Source: an uncultured Lachnospiraceae bacterium
Lineage (GTDB): Bacteria; Bacillota; Clostridia; Lachnospirales; Lachnospiraceae
NCBI GenBank assembly: GCA_902801415.1
Contig: CADCIK010000012.1
Coordinates: 1-42,705, forward strand
DNA: 42,705 bases
Direction: 5' to 3'
Part shown: piece by piece, positions 7,888 to 15,486 of the stretch
How the letters are laid out: each line of letters opens with the position of its first letter
Numbering within the stretch: the first letter of the stretch is position 1
The notes under the pieces: model-generated
Seen by the model: only the letters and a program-made list of their open reading frames with translations
Told to the model about the DNA's origin: nothing
The model's database searches: none
Made by a program: the position numbers and the translations under genes

Positions 7888-10800
7888 ATGAAGAGAAAAC
7901 AGGTTCTTGCCCTGCTCATGGCAGTGGCGATGACAGCAAATATGTCCATGCCGGCTCTGGCGGCAGCCCCGACTCCCGTGTACGGAAGCATATACGCACA
8001 CTCCGAGGCTGTGGAGACAATTACGGAAGAGGATCTGGCGGCCGCGCTCTCCGCAGCAGTTAAAGGCAATAGTGACGGCGAAGAGTCAGGAGACGCCGAA
8101 AAAGAAGAGACAGTCTATGTATTCACAGACGCGAGCGGCAAGCAGAAGAGCATGACTGTTTCCAACTGGCTCAAGAACAAGAGCGGCGCGGACAAACTCT
8201 ACGACAACTCCGCCTTGCAGAACATCGAGAACGTGAAGGGGGACGAGACCTTCACACAGAACGGCGAGATGCTGACGTGGAACGCTGCCGGCAATGATAT
8301 CTATTATCAGGGAACGACTGACAAGCAGCCCCCGGTCCTGCAGAAGATCACGTATTACTACGAGGGACAGGAAATCTCTCCCGAAGATCTGGCCGGCAAG
8401 AGCGGCAAGGTGACGATCCACATCGATTATGAAAACACGGAAAAATATGATGACGTCTTCGTTCCTTTTACTGCGATGACAGGTATCATCTTCTCCAATG
8501 ACAACGCCAAAAACGTGCAGGTAGACAATGGATCCGTCATTTCCGAGGGCAAGAACACTGTTGTCGTAGGAATGGCATTCCCCGGTCTGTCTGACAGCCT
8601 GCAAGGCGCAAAAGACGACGCGGAGCATTTGCTGGACGAGACAGAGGCAAGTCAGAGATCCAGAGACAAACTGGATGAACTGGAGATCCCGGATTCTGTC
8701 GAGATCACGCTGGACGCAGAAGATTTCAAGATGAATACCTGCATGACCATGGTATTCTCAGGCCTCTTTGACGATGACGAGGAGATTGAAGAGGAGCATG
8801 ACAGCGTTCTGAAAGATATGGATGACAAGATCGCGGAGCTCGAGCAGGATGGAGGCGACCTTGCGGACGGCGCAGGCAAACTTTCCGATGGTATTGACGA
8901 GGCGGCAGATGGCAGCAGTCAGCTCTCCGATGGAGCAGGAAAGCTCTCTGACGGCGTCAAGGAGTACACAGATGGCGTTGCAAAGGCAAATGAAGGTGCC
9001 GGAAAGCTTGAGAGCGGAACAGGCACACTTGTGAAGAGCTTGCCCACGCTGACCAAGGGCCTTAAAACCTACACAGACGGTGTCGCACAAGTCGACGAAG
9101 GTCTTGGTACGCTTGTGGACAACCTTCCCGATCTCACGGGCGGCGCATCCGCGCTCAGCAGCGGCCTCACACAGTTTGGCGACGGCGTCAGCGCGCTCAC
9201 AGACGGACTCGGAACCCTCAAGGCAGGGTCGAAGCAGCTGACTGATAATTCACAGGCGCTTAACGAGGGCGTCTCACAGCTGGCAGATGGCGCGTCACAG
9301 CTGCAGAAGGGAATTAAGAATTATACCTTTGGCGTTGAGATCCTCAAGGCGGGAACCGGTGAACTGCTTGCAGAGGACAATCTACCGGCACTCTCCGCCG
9401 GTGCCAAAACACTCAAGGATGGTATTGATAGCTATGCAGGCGGCGTAGCGGGTGCAGCCGGCCAGATCAGTGAAGGCGCGCAGCAGATGGTTGACAGCGC
9501 GGGCGATGCGCAGGAAGCTATTGAGAAGATCAATGGGGCCGGAGAATCGATCAGTACTCTGGCAGCAGGAGCAGAGAGCGTATCCAATGGAGCTGCAGGT
9601 GTTAAATCCGCTCTTGACAACGCTATTTTGCCGGAAGTATCCCAGATCACTAAACAAGCCGGAAACGTTTCTGCAGAGTCAGCTTATGATACCGGCAAGG
9701 CAGCCGGGATTGAAGCAGCAGGCTCGGTAGAAGCCGGTGAAGCAGGCATAGAAGATGATGTCTATAATGCAGTCCTCAGCATGCTCCCCGAGGATCTTGA
9801 AAACAGAGAGGACATTGCCAGTGCAGCTGCCGGCATGGCAGAGGAAAAAGCAGGCGGTAAACTGGATGAACTCGCAAGTGAAGCAAACGGTAAAATAGAA
9901 ACAGCCGCTGAAGAGGCGGCCAAAGCGGCGGCAGACAGTGTTGCCGGTGATGCGAACGACAAACTGGATGACATCAAAGAATCCGCAGGAACACTCAGCG
10001 AAGGCCTTGGCGGTGTTTCTGAGAACCTGAAAGCGGTATCCGAAGGCGCATCCGGCGTACATGGCGGGATCGCTGAAATGAGTAATACGGTGACCGGACT
10101 TGCCGGTGATCTGTCCGATCTGTCAGATGGGCTGGAACAGCTTTCCGGCGGAGCGGGGCAGCTGCAGACGGCGGCAGGCGCTGTCAGCCAGGGATCTGAT
10201 CAGCTGATCGCAGGCGCTGAAGCAGTATATCAGGGAATCGGTGCCGACAATACCAAGGGAATCTGGGGAGGAGTAAACTCTCTCCACGACGGTTTTGATC
10301 AGGTGACCGGCGAGAACGGTGAGAATAACGACCAGCTCAAAAACGGTGCTGCGGCGCTCAGCGCGGGACTCGATCATGTACCTGCGAATGAGAGCGAAAC
10401 ACCCGGTCTCAAACAGGCCATTGAAGCCTACACGGCAGGTGTCGGCAGCGTCAATGAAGGTGTGCAGAAACTCCATGAAGGCGCAAAGACCCTCAACGGA
10501 AGCATGCAGACGATCATTGACGGATCAAAGAAGCTGGATGAAGGTGCTAAAGCGCTTTCTGAAGGAGCTCAGACTCTCAAAGACGGAACCGGAAAGCTCA
10601 GCAAAAATAATGAAACGCTCAATCAGGGCGCTAAAAAGCTGGCGGACGGCGCCAAAGAACTGGCAGGCGGCATGACGCAGCTCAAAGACGGCACACAGCA
10701 GCTCGCAGACAACAGCGGAGCACTCACTGAAGGAGCATCCGAGCTGAGCGAAGGTGCTAAGAAACTGGCTGACGGTATGTCCGAGATCTCTTCCGGCGCG

Positions 10801-11013
10801 CTGGAACTCAAAGACGGCTGTGTGAAGCTCAACGAAGAGGGCGTGCAGAAGCTCGCGAAGCTCTACAAGACAGATGTCAAATCCATCGACAACCGGATTA
10901 ACCTGCTCAAGGATGCGGCGAAGTCCTACAAGACCTTCAGCGGCACGAGTAACCCCGAGAATTCCAGAGTCAAGTTCATCTACAAGGCAGACAGCATCGA
11001 GCCGAATGAGTGA
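7888..11013 (+). CDS. Secreted heptad-repeat rod protein (YhgE/Pip-type repeats) paired with MMPL permease
   Basis: 1041 residues. Signal peptide: KRK, a hydrophobic core, then ALAAAP around residues 24-27. Residues ~65-290 form a beta-rich domain. An acidic helix follows, then 24 consecutive heptads of the xxxLxxG kind (residues 324-491, such as KLSDGVK, QLADGAS). Next come an Ala/Glu-rich helical centre (~500-720), a less regular heptad zone, and 20 more heptads in register (847-986, such as KLADGAK). The tail (987-1041) has no membrane helix, sortase motif or binding repeats. Such heptads are known from YhgE/Pip proteins, but there membrane domains flank them; here they are absent. With the permease 128 bases upstream, an extracytoplasmic adaptor is inferred. 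Confidence 0.85.
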   Translation: MKRKQVLALLMAVAMTANMSMPALAAAPTPVYGSIYAHSEAVETITEEDLAAALSAAVKGNSDGEESGDAEKEETVYVFTDASGKQKSMTVSNWLKNKSGADKLYDNSALQNIENVKGDETFTQNGEMLTWNAAGNDIYYQGTTDKQPPVLQKITYYYEGQEISPEDLAGKSGKVTIHIDYENTEKYDDVFVPFTAMTGIIFSNDNAKNVQVDNGSVISEGKNTVVVGMAFPGLSDSLQGAKDDAEHLLDETEASQRSRDKLDELEIPDSVEITLDAEDFKMNTCMTMVFSGLFDDDEEIEEEHDSVLKDMDDKIAELEQDGGDLADGAGKLSDGIDEAADGSSQLSDGAGKLSDGVKEYTDGVAKANEGAGKLESGTGTLVKSLPTLTKGLKTYTDGVAQVDEGLGTLVDNLPDLTGGASALSSGLTQFGDGVSALTDGLGTLKAGSKQLTDNSQALNEGVSQLADGASQLQKGIKNYTFGVEILKAGTGELLAEDNLPALSAGAKTLKDGIDSYAGGVAGAAGQISEGAQQMVDSAGDAQEAIEKINGAGESISTLAAGAESVSNGAAGVKSALDNAILPEVSQITKQAGNVSAESAYDTGKAAGIEAAGSVEAGEAGIEDDVYNAVLSMLPEDLENREDIASAAAGMAEEKAGGKLDELASEANGKIETAAEEAAKAAADSVAGDANDKLDDIKESAGTLSEGLGGVSENLKAVSEGASGVHGGIAEMSNTVTGLAGDLSDLSDGLEQLSGGAGQLQTAAGAVSQGSDQLIAGAEAVYQGIGADNTKGIWGGVNSLHDGFDQVTGENGENNDQLKNGAAALSAGLDHVPANESETPGLKQAIEAYTAGVGSVNEGVQKLHEGAKTLNGSMQTIIDGSKKLDEGAKALSEGAQTLKDGTGKLSKNNETLNQGAKKLADGAKELAGGMTQLKDGTQQLADNSGALTEGASELSEGAKKLADGMSEISSGALELKDGCVKLNEEGVQKLAKLYKTDVKSIDNRINLLKDAAKSYKTFSGTSNPENSRVKFIYKADSIEPNE
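8857..9360 (+). repeat. Coding 21-base-period repeat, first block of 24 heptads
   Basis: Twenty-four seven-residue units without a register break, consensus (K/Q/T)-L-x-(D/E/S)-G-(A/V/L)-x. The DNA copies are diverged, which points to old, selected repeats and not recent slippage. Confidence 0.8.
10426..10845 (+). repeat. Coding 21-base-period repeat, second block of 20 heptads
   Basis: About twenty seven-residue units in register (AYTAGVG to KLNEEGV) with the same Leu and Gly spacing as the first block. The two blocks are separated by an Ala-rich centre of about 355 residues. Confidence 0.75.
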
Positions 11014-11077
11014 TTATTGTAGTTCAATGTATTATTGGATGTGTTTTATGTAATGCTTTTTATGTAAGGAAGTGGAA

Positions 11078-11638
11078 ATGGGCAGCATATTTGTCATTTC
11101 ACTCGCTCTGGCGCTGAGTACCTACGGGATTGCAGCGCATAGGGGAGCGAATCTGGTAAAACTGGATAGATATACCGTGATCATGTCAGCAATATGGGGT
11201 GGATTGGAGCTCATCTCCGCACTTGTCGGCTACGCAGCCGGCAGGTGGGTCGAAGCGGGAAGAATCCCGGCAGAGCAGAATCGCTTCTGGGTACATGTAT
11301 TGGCGGGCATCCTGATGGCAGCGGTAGGTGTGCGCATGCTCATGCATGCCCTGCAGAAGAAAACACTGTTGGAACACAGGATGGAGACGGTGGACATCAA
11401 GACAGATACCGTCCTTTCCCTGCGGCTGTGCGCACAGGCATTGTTTCTGGGAATCTCCTGCGGCCTTCTCCAGTTCCCGATTTCCATCCTTCTGTTCTGC
11501 GTGTTTGGCTTCTCCGCGATCTTTGCCGGAATCGGCTATGTGAGCGGGAGAGCGAATGGTGCACTCTTTACGGATCAGGCGACCGGAATCGGTGGTGCGC
11601 TGCTGTGCATATTGGGGATCGTTTTGCAGATCGCATGA
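11078..11638 (+). CDS. MntP-like (DUF204) polytopic membrane protein
   Basis: 186 residues with about six hydrophobic segments in two similar halves (LALALSTYGIAAHRG at the start; LFLGISCGLLQFPISILLF in the second half). The layout resembles MntP/YtaF manganese-efflux proteins. However, the first-helix Asp normally present in the 'ALxxDAFAV' position is replaced (ALSTYGIA), so transport activity may differ. ATG at 11078 is chosen because AAGGA (11066-11070) is 7 bases upstream; the in-frame GTG at 11072 is too close. It follows the rod protein by 64 bases and may be the last gene of that operon. Family assignment is tentative. Confidence 0.55.
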   Translation: MGSIFVISLALALSTYGIAAHRGANLVKLDRYTVIMSAIWGGLELISALVGYAAGRWVEAGRIPAEQNRFWVHVLAGILMAAVGVRMLMHALQKKTLLEHRMETVDIKTDTVLSLRLCAQALFLGISCGLLQFPISILLFCVFGFSAIFAGIGYVSGRANGALFTDQATGIGGALLCILGIVLQIA

Positions 11639-11702
11639 GTAATGAAATAAGGACATGAGAGATCACACAGGTCTTTAGTCCGCACATACATGTGAACAGA
11701 AT

Positions 11703-11735
11703 AAAAAAGGACTGTCTTGCGACAGTCCTTTTTTC
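11703..11735 (+). terminator. Intrinsic terminator between convergent genes
   Basis: AAAAAAGGACTGTC and GACAGTCCTTTTTT form a 14 bp stem with loop TTGC. The symmetric A and T runs allow it to act in both directions. Confidence 0.9.
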
Positions 11736-11765
11736 TGCGGATTTACAGTTTCCGCTTACGGATCT

Positions 11766-11788
11766 TTAAAAACTGCTTTTGAAAGCAG
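11766..11788 (-). terminator. Intrinsic terminator of the phosphoglucomutase gene
   Basis: On the minus strand, directly after the pgcA stop, CTGCTT and AAGCAG pair around TCAA and are followed by TTTTT. A second, symmetric terminator lies 30 bases further on. Confidence 0.7.
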
Positions 11789-11789
11789 A

Positions 11790-13472
11790 TCAGCTGAAGA
11801 TAGGCTTAATAGCTGCGGACAGCTCATCCTTCTCAGCCTGCGCGGCATCGAGATCCTTGCCGAGCGTGGTGTAGTAAGCCTTGATCTTGGGCTCTGTGCC
11901 GGAAGGTCTGACCATGACCTTAGCGCCGTCTTCGAGTACGAAGGAAAGGACGTTAGCCTTGGGAAGGCCTGTAGTCTCGGGCTTCGCATAATCGGTGACA
12001 GTGGCAACTGCCTTGCTGCCGAATGCCTTCGGAGGATTCTCACGAAGATCCTTCATGATGCCTGCCATCTTGTCCATGCCGGAAAGTCCGGGGAACTCAA
12101 CGGTGTCGATCTTGTTGAGATAACGGCCGTACTCGTTGTAGATCTCCTCCAGGCGCTGCTTGATGCTGGATCCGATGCTGCGATAGTATGCAGCCATCTC
12201 ACAGATGAGCATGGAGCCGATGATCGCGTCCTTATCACGTACATAAGGGCCTGCAAGGTAGCCGTAGCTCTCTTCGAAACCGAAGATGAAGCGGTCAACT
12301 TCGCCTGCTGCCTCAAGCTGTGCGATCTGATCGCCGATCCACTTGAATCCGGTCAGGGTCTGACGGAGCTCTACGCCGTAGTGCTCAGCAACCTTGGCTG
12401 CCAGAGGAGTGGAAACGATGGACATAACAGCTACGGGGTTCTTGGGCATTGTGCCCTTCTCGATGCGGCCTGCGCAGATGTAGTCGAGAAGCAGAACGCC
12501 CATCTCATTACCGGAAACCAGCTCATAGGTGCCGTCCGGGCACTTCATGGCGATACCGACACGGTCTGCATCGGGGTCGGTTGCGAGCATCAGATCCGCG
12601 CCGACTTCCTTGGCCAGCTCAAGACCTTTGCGGAGAGCCTCGAAGATCTCGGGGTTCGGATAAGGGCAGGTCGTGAAGTAGCCGTTAGGATACTCCTGTT
12701 CCTTGACGATGGTGATATCTGTGATACCCATATCCTTGAGAACGCGGGTAACAGGTACGAGGCCTGTGCCGTTCAGAGGAGAGTATACAAGCTTGAGACC
12801 TGCGGTCTTGCAGAGGCCCGGACGAACCTGGCGTGCTTCGATCGCCTCATACAGAGCATCCTTGCAGTCGTCGCCGACAAACTTGATCAGGCCCTTCTCA
12901 ACGCCTTCCGCGAAGGACATATACTTAGCGCCGGTCAGGACGTCTGTCTTCTGAATTGCGTCATAGACAACAGCAGCCGCGTCGTCGGTCATCTGGCATC
13001 CGTCGGGACCATATGCCTTGAAGCCGTTGTACTTGGCGGGGTTGTGGGAAGCTGTGATCATGATACCTGCGTTGCAGTTATAATAGCGGGTCGCGAAGCT
13101 CAGCGCGGGAACAGGCATAAGCTCATCATAAATGCGGACGTTGATTCCGTTTGCGGCAAGAACGCCTGCTGCGTCGCGCGCGAAATTCCAGCCTTTGAGA
13201 CGGCTGTCATAGCTGATCGCTACTGTCTGGGTTCCGCCCTGTGTGAGTACCCAGCTTGCGACGCCCTGTGTAGCCTGGCGGACAACCCAGATATTCATAC
13301 GGTTCGTGCCAGCTCCGAGTGTTCCGCGAAGGCCTGCGGTACCGAACTGAAGCGCTACGGCAAAGCGCTCTTTAATAGCGTCGTCGTCGCCCTCGATACT
13401 CTGCAGCTCAGCGTTAAGATCGCAGTCAATAAGGTCGGCAGCGAGCCAGCGTTTGTAATCATCCAGATACAT
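11790..13472 (-). CDS. pgcA: Phospho-sugar mutase (alpha-phosphoglucomutase)
   Basis: 560 residues with all alpha-D-phosphohexomutase signatures in order: FGTAGLRG near 43-50, TASHNP with catalytic Ser142 (140-145), metal loop DPDADR (299-304), sugar-binding EESYG (400-404) and phosphate-binding RPSGTEPK (522-529). It interconverts glucose 1- and 6-phosphate (or the mannose pair), feeding UDP-glucose and other nucleotide sugars. The N-terminal FGTAGLRG form and the length fit the PgcA group of Bacillota. AGAGGA precedes the ATG by 4-5 bases. The gene stands alone with a long structured leader, and glycosyltransferase genes diverge from it, which makes a role in envelope sugar supply plausible. 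Confidence 0.92.
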   Translation of the reverse strand: MYLDDYKRWLAADLIDCDLNAELQSIEGDDDAIKERFAVALQFGTAGLRGTLGAGTNRMNIWVVRQATQGVASWVLTQGGTQTVAISYDSRLKGWNFARDAAGVLAANGINVRIYDELMPVPALSFATRYYNCNAGIMITASHNPAKYNGFKAYGPDGCQMTDDAAAVVYDAIQKTDVLTGAKYMSFAEGVEKGLIKFVGDDCKDALYEAIEARQVRPGLCKTAGLKLVYSPLNGTGLVPVTRVLKDMGITDITIVKEQEYPNGYFTTCPYPNPEIFEALRKGLELAKEVGADLMLATDPDADRVGIAMKCPDGTYELVSGNEMGVLLLDYICAGRIEKGTMPKNPVAVMSIVSTPLAAKVAEHYGVELRQTLTGFKWIGDQIAQLEAAGEVDRFIFGFEESYGYLAGPYVRDKDAIIGSMLICEMAAYYRSIGSSIKQRLEEIYNEYGRYLNKIDTVEFPGLSGMDKMAGIMKDLRENPPKAFGSKAVATVTDYAKPETTGLPKANVLSFVLEDGAKVMVRPSGTEPKIKAYYTTLGKDLDAAQAEKDELSAAIKPIFS

Positions 13473-13677
13473 AGTTTCCTCTCCATTCTAGAGCGCAAGC
13501 TCTGTTTTCCTGTCTGCGGCGCTCCTTCGCAGACAGCGTGTGACCGGTAAGGGAAGCAGTTTCCCCCACACATACATAACTGCACAGCACCAGAATGATT
13601 GACAAAATTCTGCAGTCATACAGAAAACTGCCCAATCATTCTATAAAGATTAAACCTGTTTTAGGCATTTCTACCTA
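13473..13677 (-). promoter_or_regulatory. Structured 5' leader of pgcA (four stem-loops), candidate cis-regulatory RNA
   Basis: Read on the minus strand from the predicted start near 13677: (1) AGAATGATTG pairs with CAATCATTCT (13592-13601 with 13633-13642), with TTCTG/CAGAA nested inside; (2) GGGAA/TTCCC (13551-13555, 13561-13565); (3) CTGTCTGCG/CGCAGACAG (13510-13518, 13528-13536); (4) AGAGC/GCTCT (13490-13494, 13499-13503), ending 5-10 bases before the ribosome binding site. I do not recognise a known riboswitch class. No open frame of note lies here. Confidence 0.5.
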
Positions 13678-13683
13678 ATATTA

Positions 13684-13712
13684 ATATTACGAAGTTTCAG
13701 AACAGTTGTCAA
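13684..13712 (-). promoter_or_regulatory. Promoter of pgcA
   Basis: On the minus strand: perfect TTGACA (13712-13707), 17-base spacer, TAATAT (13689-13684, 4 of 6). This gives a leader of about 205 nt before the pgcA start codon. Between 13713 and 13896 the plus strand holds only a weak promoter candidate (TTGTTT 13776-13781, TAAAGT 13799-13804) and a GC hairpin. Confidence 0.6.
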
Positions 13713-13836
13713 TCTATCACATATGCACAATTGGCACATTGAGTACCCAACCGTTTTCGACGTCTGCAAAACGCATTGTTTTCAATCATAAAAGATGCTA
13801 AAGTAAATTCAAGTAATGAAGAAGCGATCCGGCATC

Positions 13837-13853
13837 CGGCCGGAAGCCGGCCG
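13837..13853 (+). other. GC-rich hairpin before the first glycosyltransferase
   Basis: CGGCCGG and CCGGCCG form a 7 bp all-GC stem with a 3-base loop. It lies between a weakly supported ATG at 13816 and the better supported ATG at 13897, which favours an untranslated leader. Confidence 0.55.
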
Positions 13854-13896
13854 CAGCGCATACGTTTCGGCGGGCACAGAGAGGAGTGCATGGCAC

Positions 13897-15468
13897 ATGG
13901 CAGTAAGAACCTACAATGACTGGTATTTGATCCACAAAGAAGAACTGATGAAAAAGATCGGAACGGAGGATCATACAGCGGGAGAAGCGCTCACCGCAGA
14001 GGTGGTCCCGTATTCCCATCTCAAGAACCATCTGCTGGCTGAAGACCGCGAGATGGCGGATATCATCATTGCATGTGACGACGACGGCAGTCTGGATGAA
14101 TGCGCGGAAGTGCTGATCAAGGACTTTTTTGCATCCCATCCGGAGATCAACCTGCTGTACGGCGATGAGGACAGGATCGCGGAGGACGGTGTTCATCTCG
14201 ATCCCTGGTTCAAGTCGGAGTGGGCGCCGGATACATTCCTGTCAACTTTCTATTTTGGCAATGTGATCGCATTCCGTTCATCCGCTTTTGCCATGATCAA
14301 TCCCGGAAAGAGAAGGACCTCGACCTACGAGAGCGCGGCATCCCTCAGAGAGGACAGTCTGGACGAGGAGAGGGCGCGCACCAATGAGGACGACGGGCCT
14401 GTCAGATCGTGGATCTATGGCACGCTCTGCCTTAAGCTTGCGCAGGCAGACGGAGGCTACACCAAGAGACCTTCTGCCCATTGGGATGAGTTCCCGATCG
14501 GCCATATTCCGGAAGTGCTCTATCACGGAAATCACAGAGTGGAGCTGTGGAACGGAAACCTGATCAAGGAGTCTCTGACAGGCCGTTACAGCGTAGACTC
14601 CGCATATACGAGACTGATCAGCATCATAATTCCCAGTAAGGATAACCCGGAAATGCTTTCGCGCTGCGTCCGCTCGATCGAGAAGCACGCATCGGTGCCC
14701 CATGAGATCATCATTGTGGATAACGGCTCCAATGAAGTGAACCGGAGAAAAGTACGCGAACTGGTCGAAGAGATCAACGAGGACGGCAGATGCCTCTATA
14801 TCTATAAGAGAATGGGCTTTAATATGCCTGCATTCTATAATCTCGGCGCGCAGTACGCGAACGGCGAGATGCTTCTTTTCGTGCACGACGATGTTGTCGT
14901 CCAGAAAAAGGGATGGCTGTCCCACCTTTCGGAGAAGGCCAAGCTCCCCTATGTCGGCGCCGTAGGCATGAAGCTTCTCTATCCCAGTTCCAATATCATC
15001 CAGCATGCGGGTATCACTTCTGTTGAGAGCGGGATCGTGTACAAACTGCAGTATTGCAGAAACGAGGAGTCCTATTACTTTGACTTCAATAAGGGCGTCC
15101 GCAATATGCTGGCCATGAGCGGCGCCTGCATCATGGTGAGAGAAGAGCTGTTCAGGGAGATCGGAGGCTTTGACGAGGAGAATTTCCCCGCGTATGGCGG
15201 AGATATCGACTTCTGCTGGAGGATCTTTGAGAAGGGCTACTACAATGTGGTCCGCAACAATATGTATCTGTTCTATTATGAGTCCTACTCTCCGGAGAAC
15301 AGCAAGACGAAGGAAGAGCGCGAGCTGCAGCGCCCCGGAGAAATCAAGCGTCTGTATGAGCTGCATCCTGAGATCTCCAGAAGAGATCCCTATTATCATC
15401 AGTACCTGACCCAGGACGCCAAAGAGGCGCGCTTTAAGATCAATCTGGATGACACAAGCGTCAAATGA
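13897..15468 (+). CDS. Family 2 glycosyltransferase, two-part
   Basis: 523 residues from the ATG at 13897 (AGAGAGGAG ends 10 bases upstream). An in-frame ATG at 13816 would add 27 residues but lacks a ribosome binding site and would translate through a GC hairpin. The N-terminal ~235 residues include LLYGDEDRI and WAPDTFLS, a pattern seen in degenerate GT2 domains. The GT-A domain starts near 241 (ISIIIPSKDN), with acidic HDD at 330-332 as the DXD-like metal site and GGDIDFCW near 434-441 as the ED-type catalytic segment. It transfers a sugar from a nucleotide donor, probably to a cell-surface polysaccharide. It is first of three consecutive GT2 genes. Confidence 0.85.
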   Translation: MAVRTYNDWYLIHKEELMKKIGTEDHTAGEALTAEVVPYSHLKNHLLAEDREMADIIIACDDDGSLDECAEVLIKDFFASHPEINLLYGDEDRIAEDGVHLDPWFKSEWAPDTFLSTFYFGNVIAFRSSAFAMINPGKRRTSTYESAASLREDSLDEERARTNEDDGPVRSWIYGTLCLKLAQADGGYTKRPSAHWDEFPIGHIPEVLYHGNHRVELWNGNLIKESLTGRYSVDSAYTRLISIIIPSKDNPEMLSRCVRSIEKHASVPHEIIIVDNGSNEVNRRKVRELVEEINEDGRCLYIYKRMGFNMPAFYNLGAQYANGEMLLFVHDDVVVQKKGWLSHLSEKAKLPYVGAVGMKLLYPSSNIIQHAGITSVESGIVYKLQYCRNEESYYFDFNKGVRNMLAMSGACIMVREELFREIGGFDEENFPAYGGDIDFCWRIFEKGYYNVVRNNMYLFYYESYSPENSKTKEERELQRPGEIKRLYELHPEISRRDPYYHQYLTQDAKEARFKINLDDTSVK

Positions 15469-15486
15469 CGATGCGGGGTAGCAAAC

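Noticed and set aside
8857..10845. Periodic repeats considered as CRISPR or DNA satellite
   Set aside because: The period is 21 bases in frame with diverged copies and no spacers; it is explained by protein heptads.
12381..13550. Plus-strand open frame opposite pgcA
   Set aside because: Overlaps a complete phosphoglucomutase and its leader; Cys-rich low-complexity translation with no domain.
13703..13896. Strong plus-strand promoter for the glycosyltransferase operon
   Set aside because: The best pair (TTGTTT 13776-13781 and TAAAGT 13799-13804) matches only 3 and 4 of 6 bases, too weak to annotate separately.
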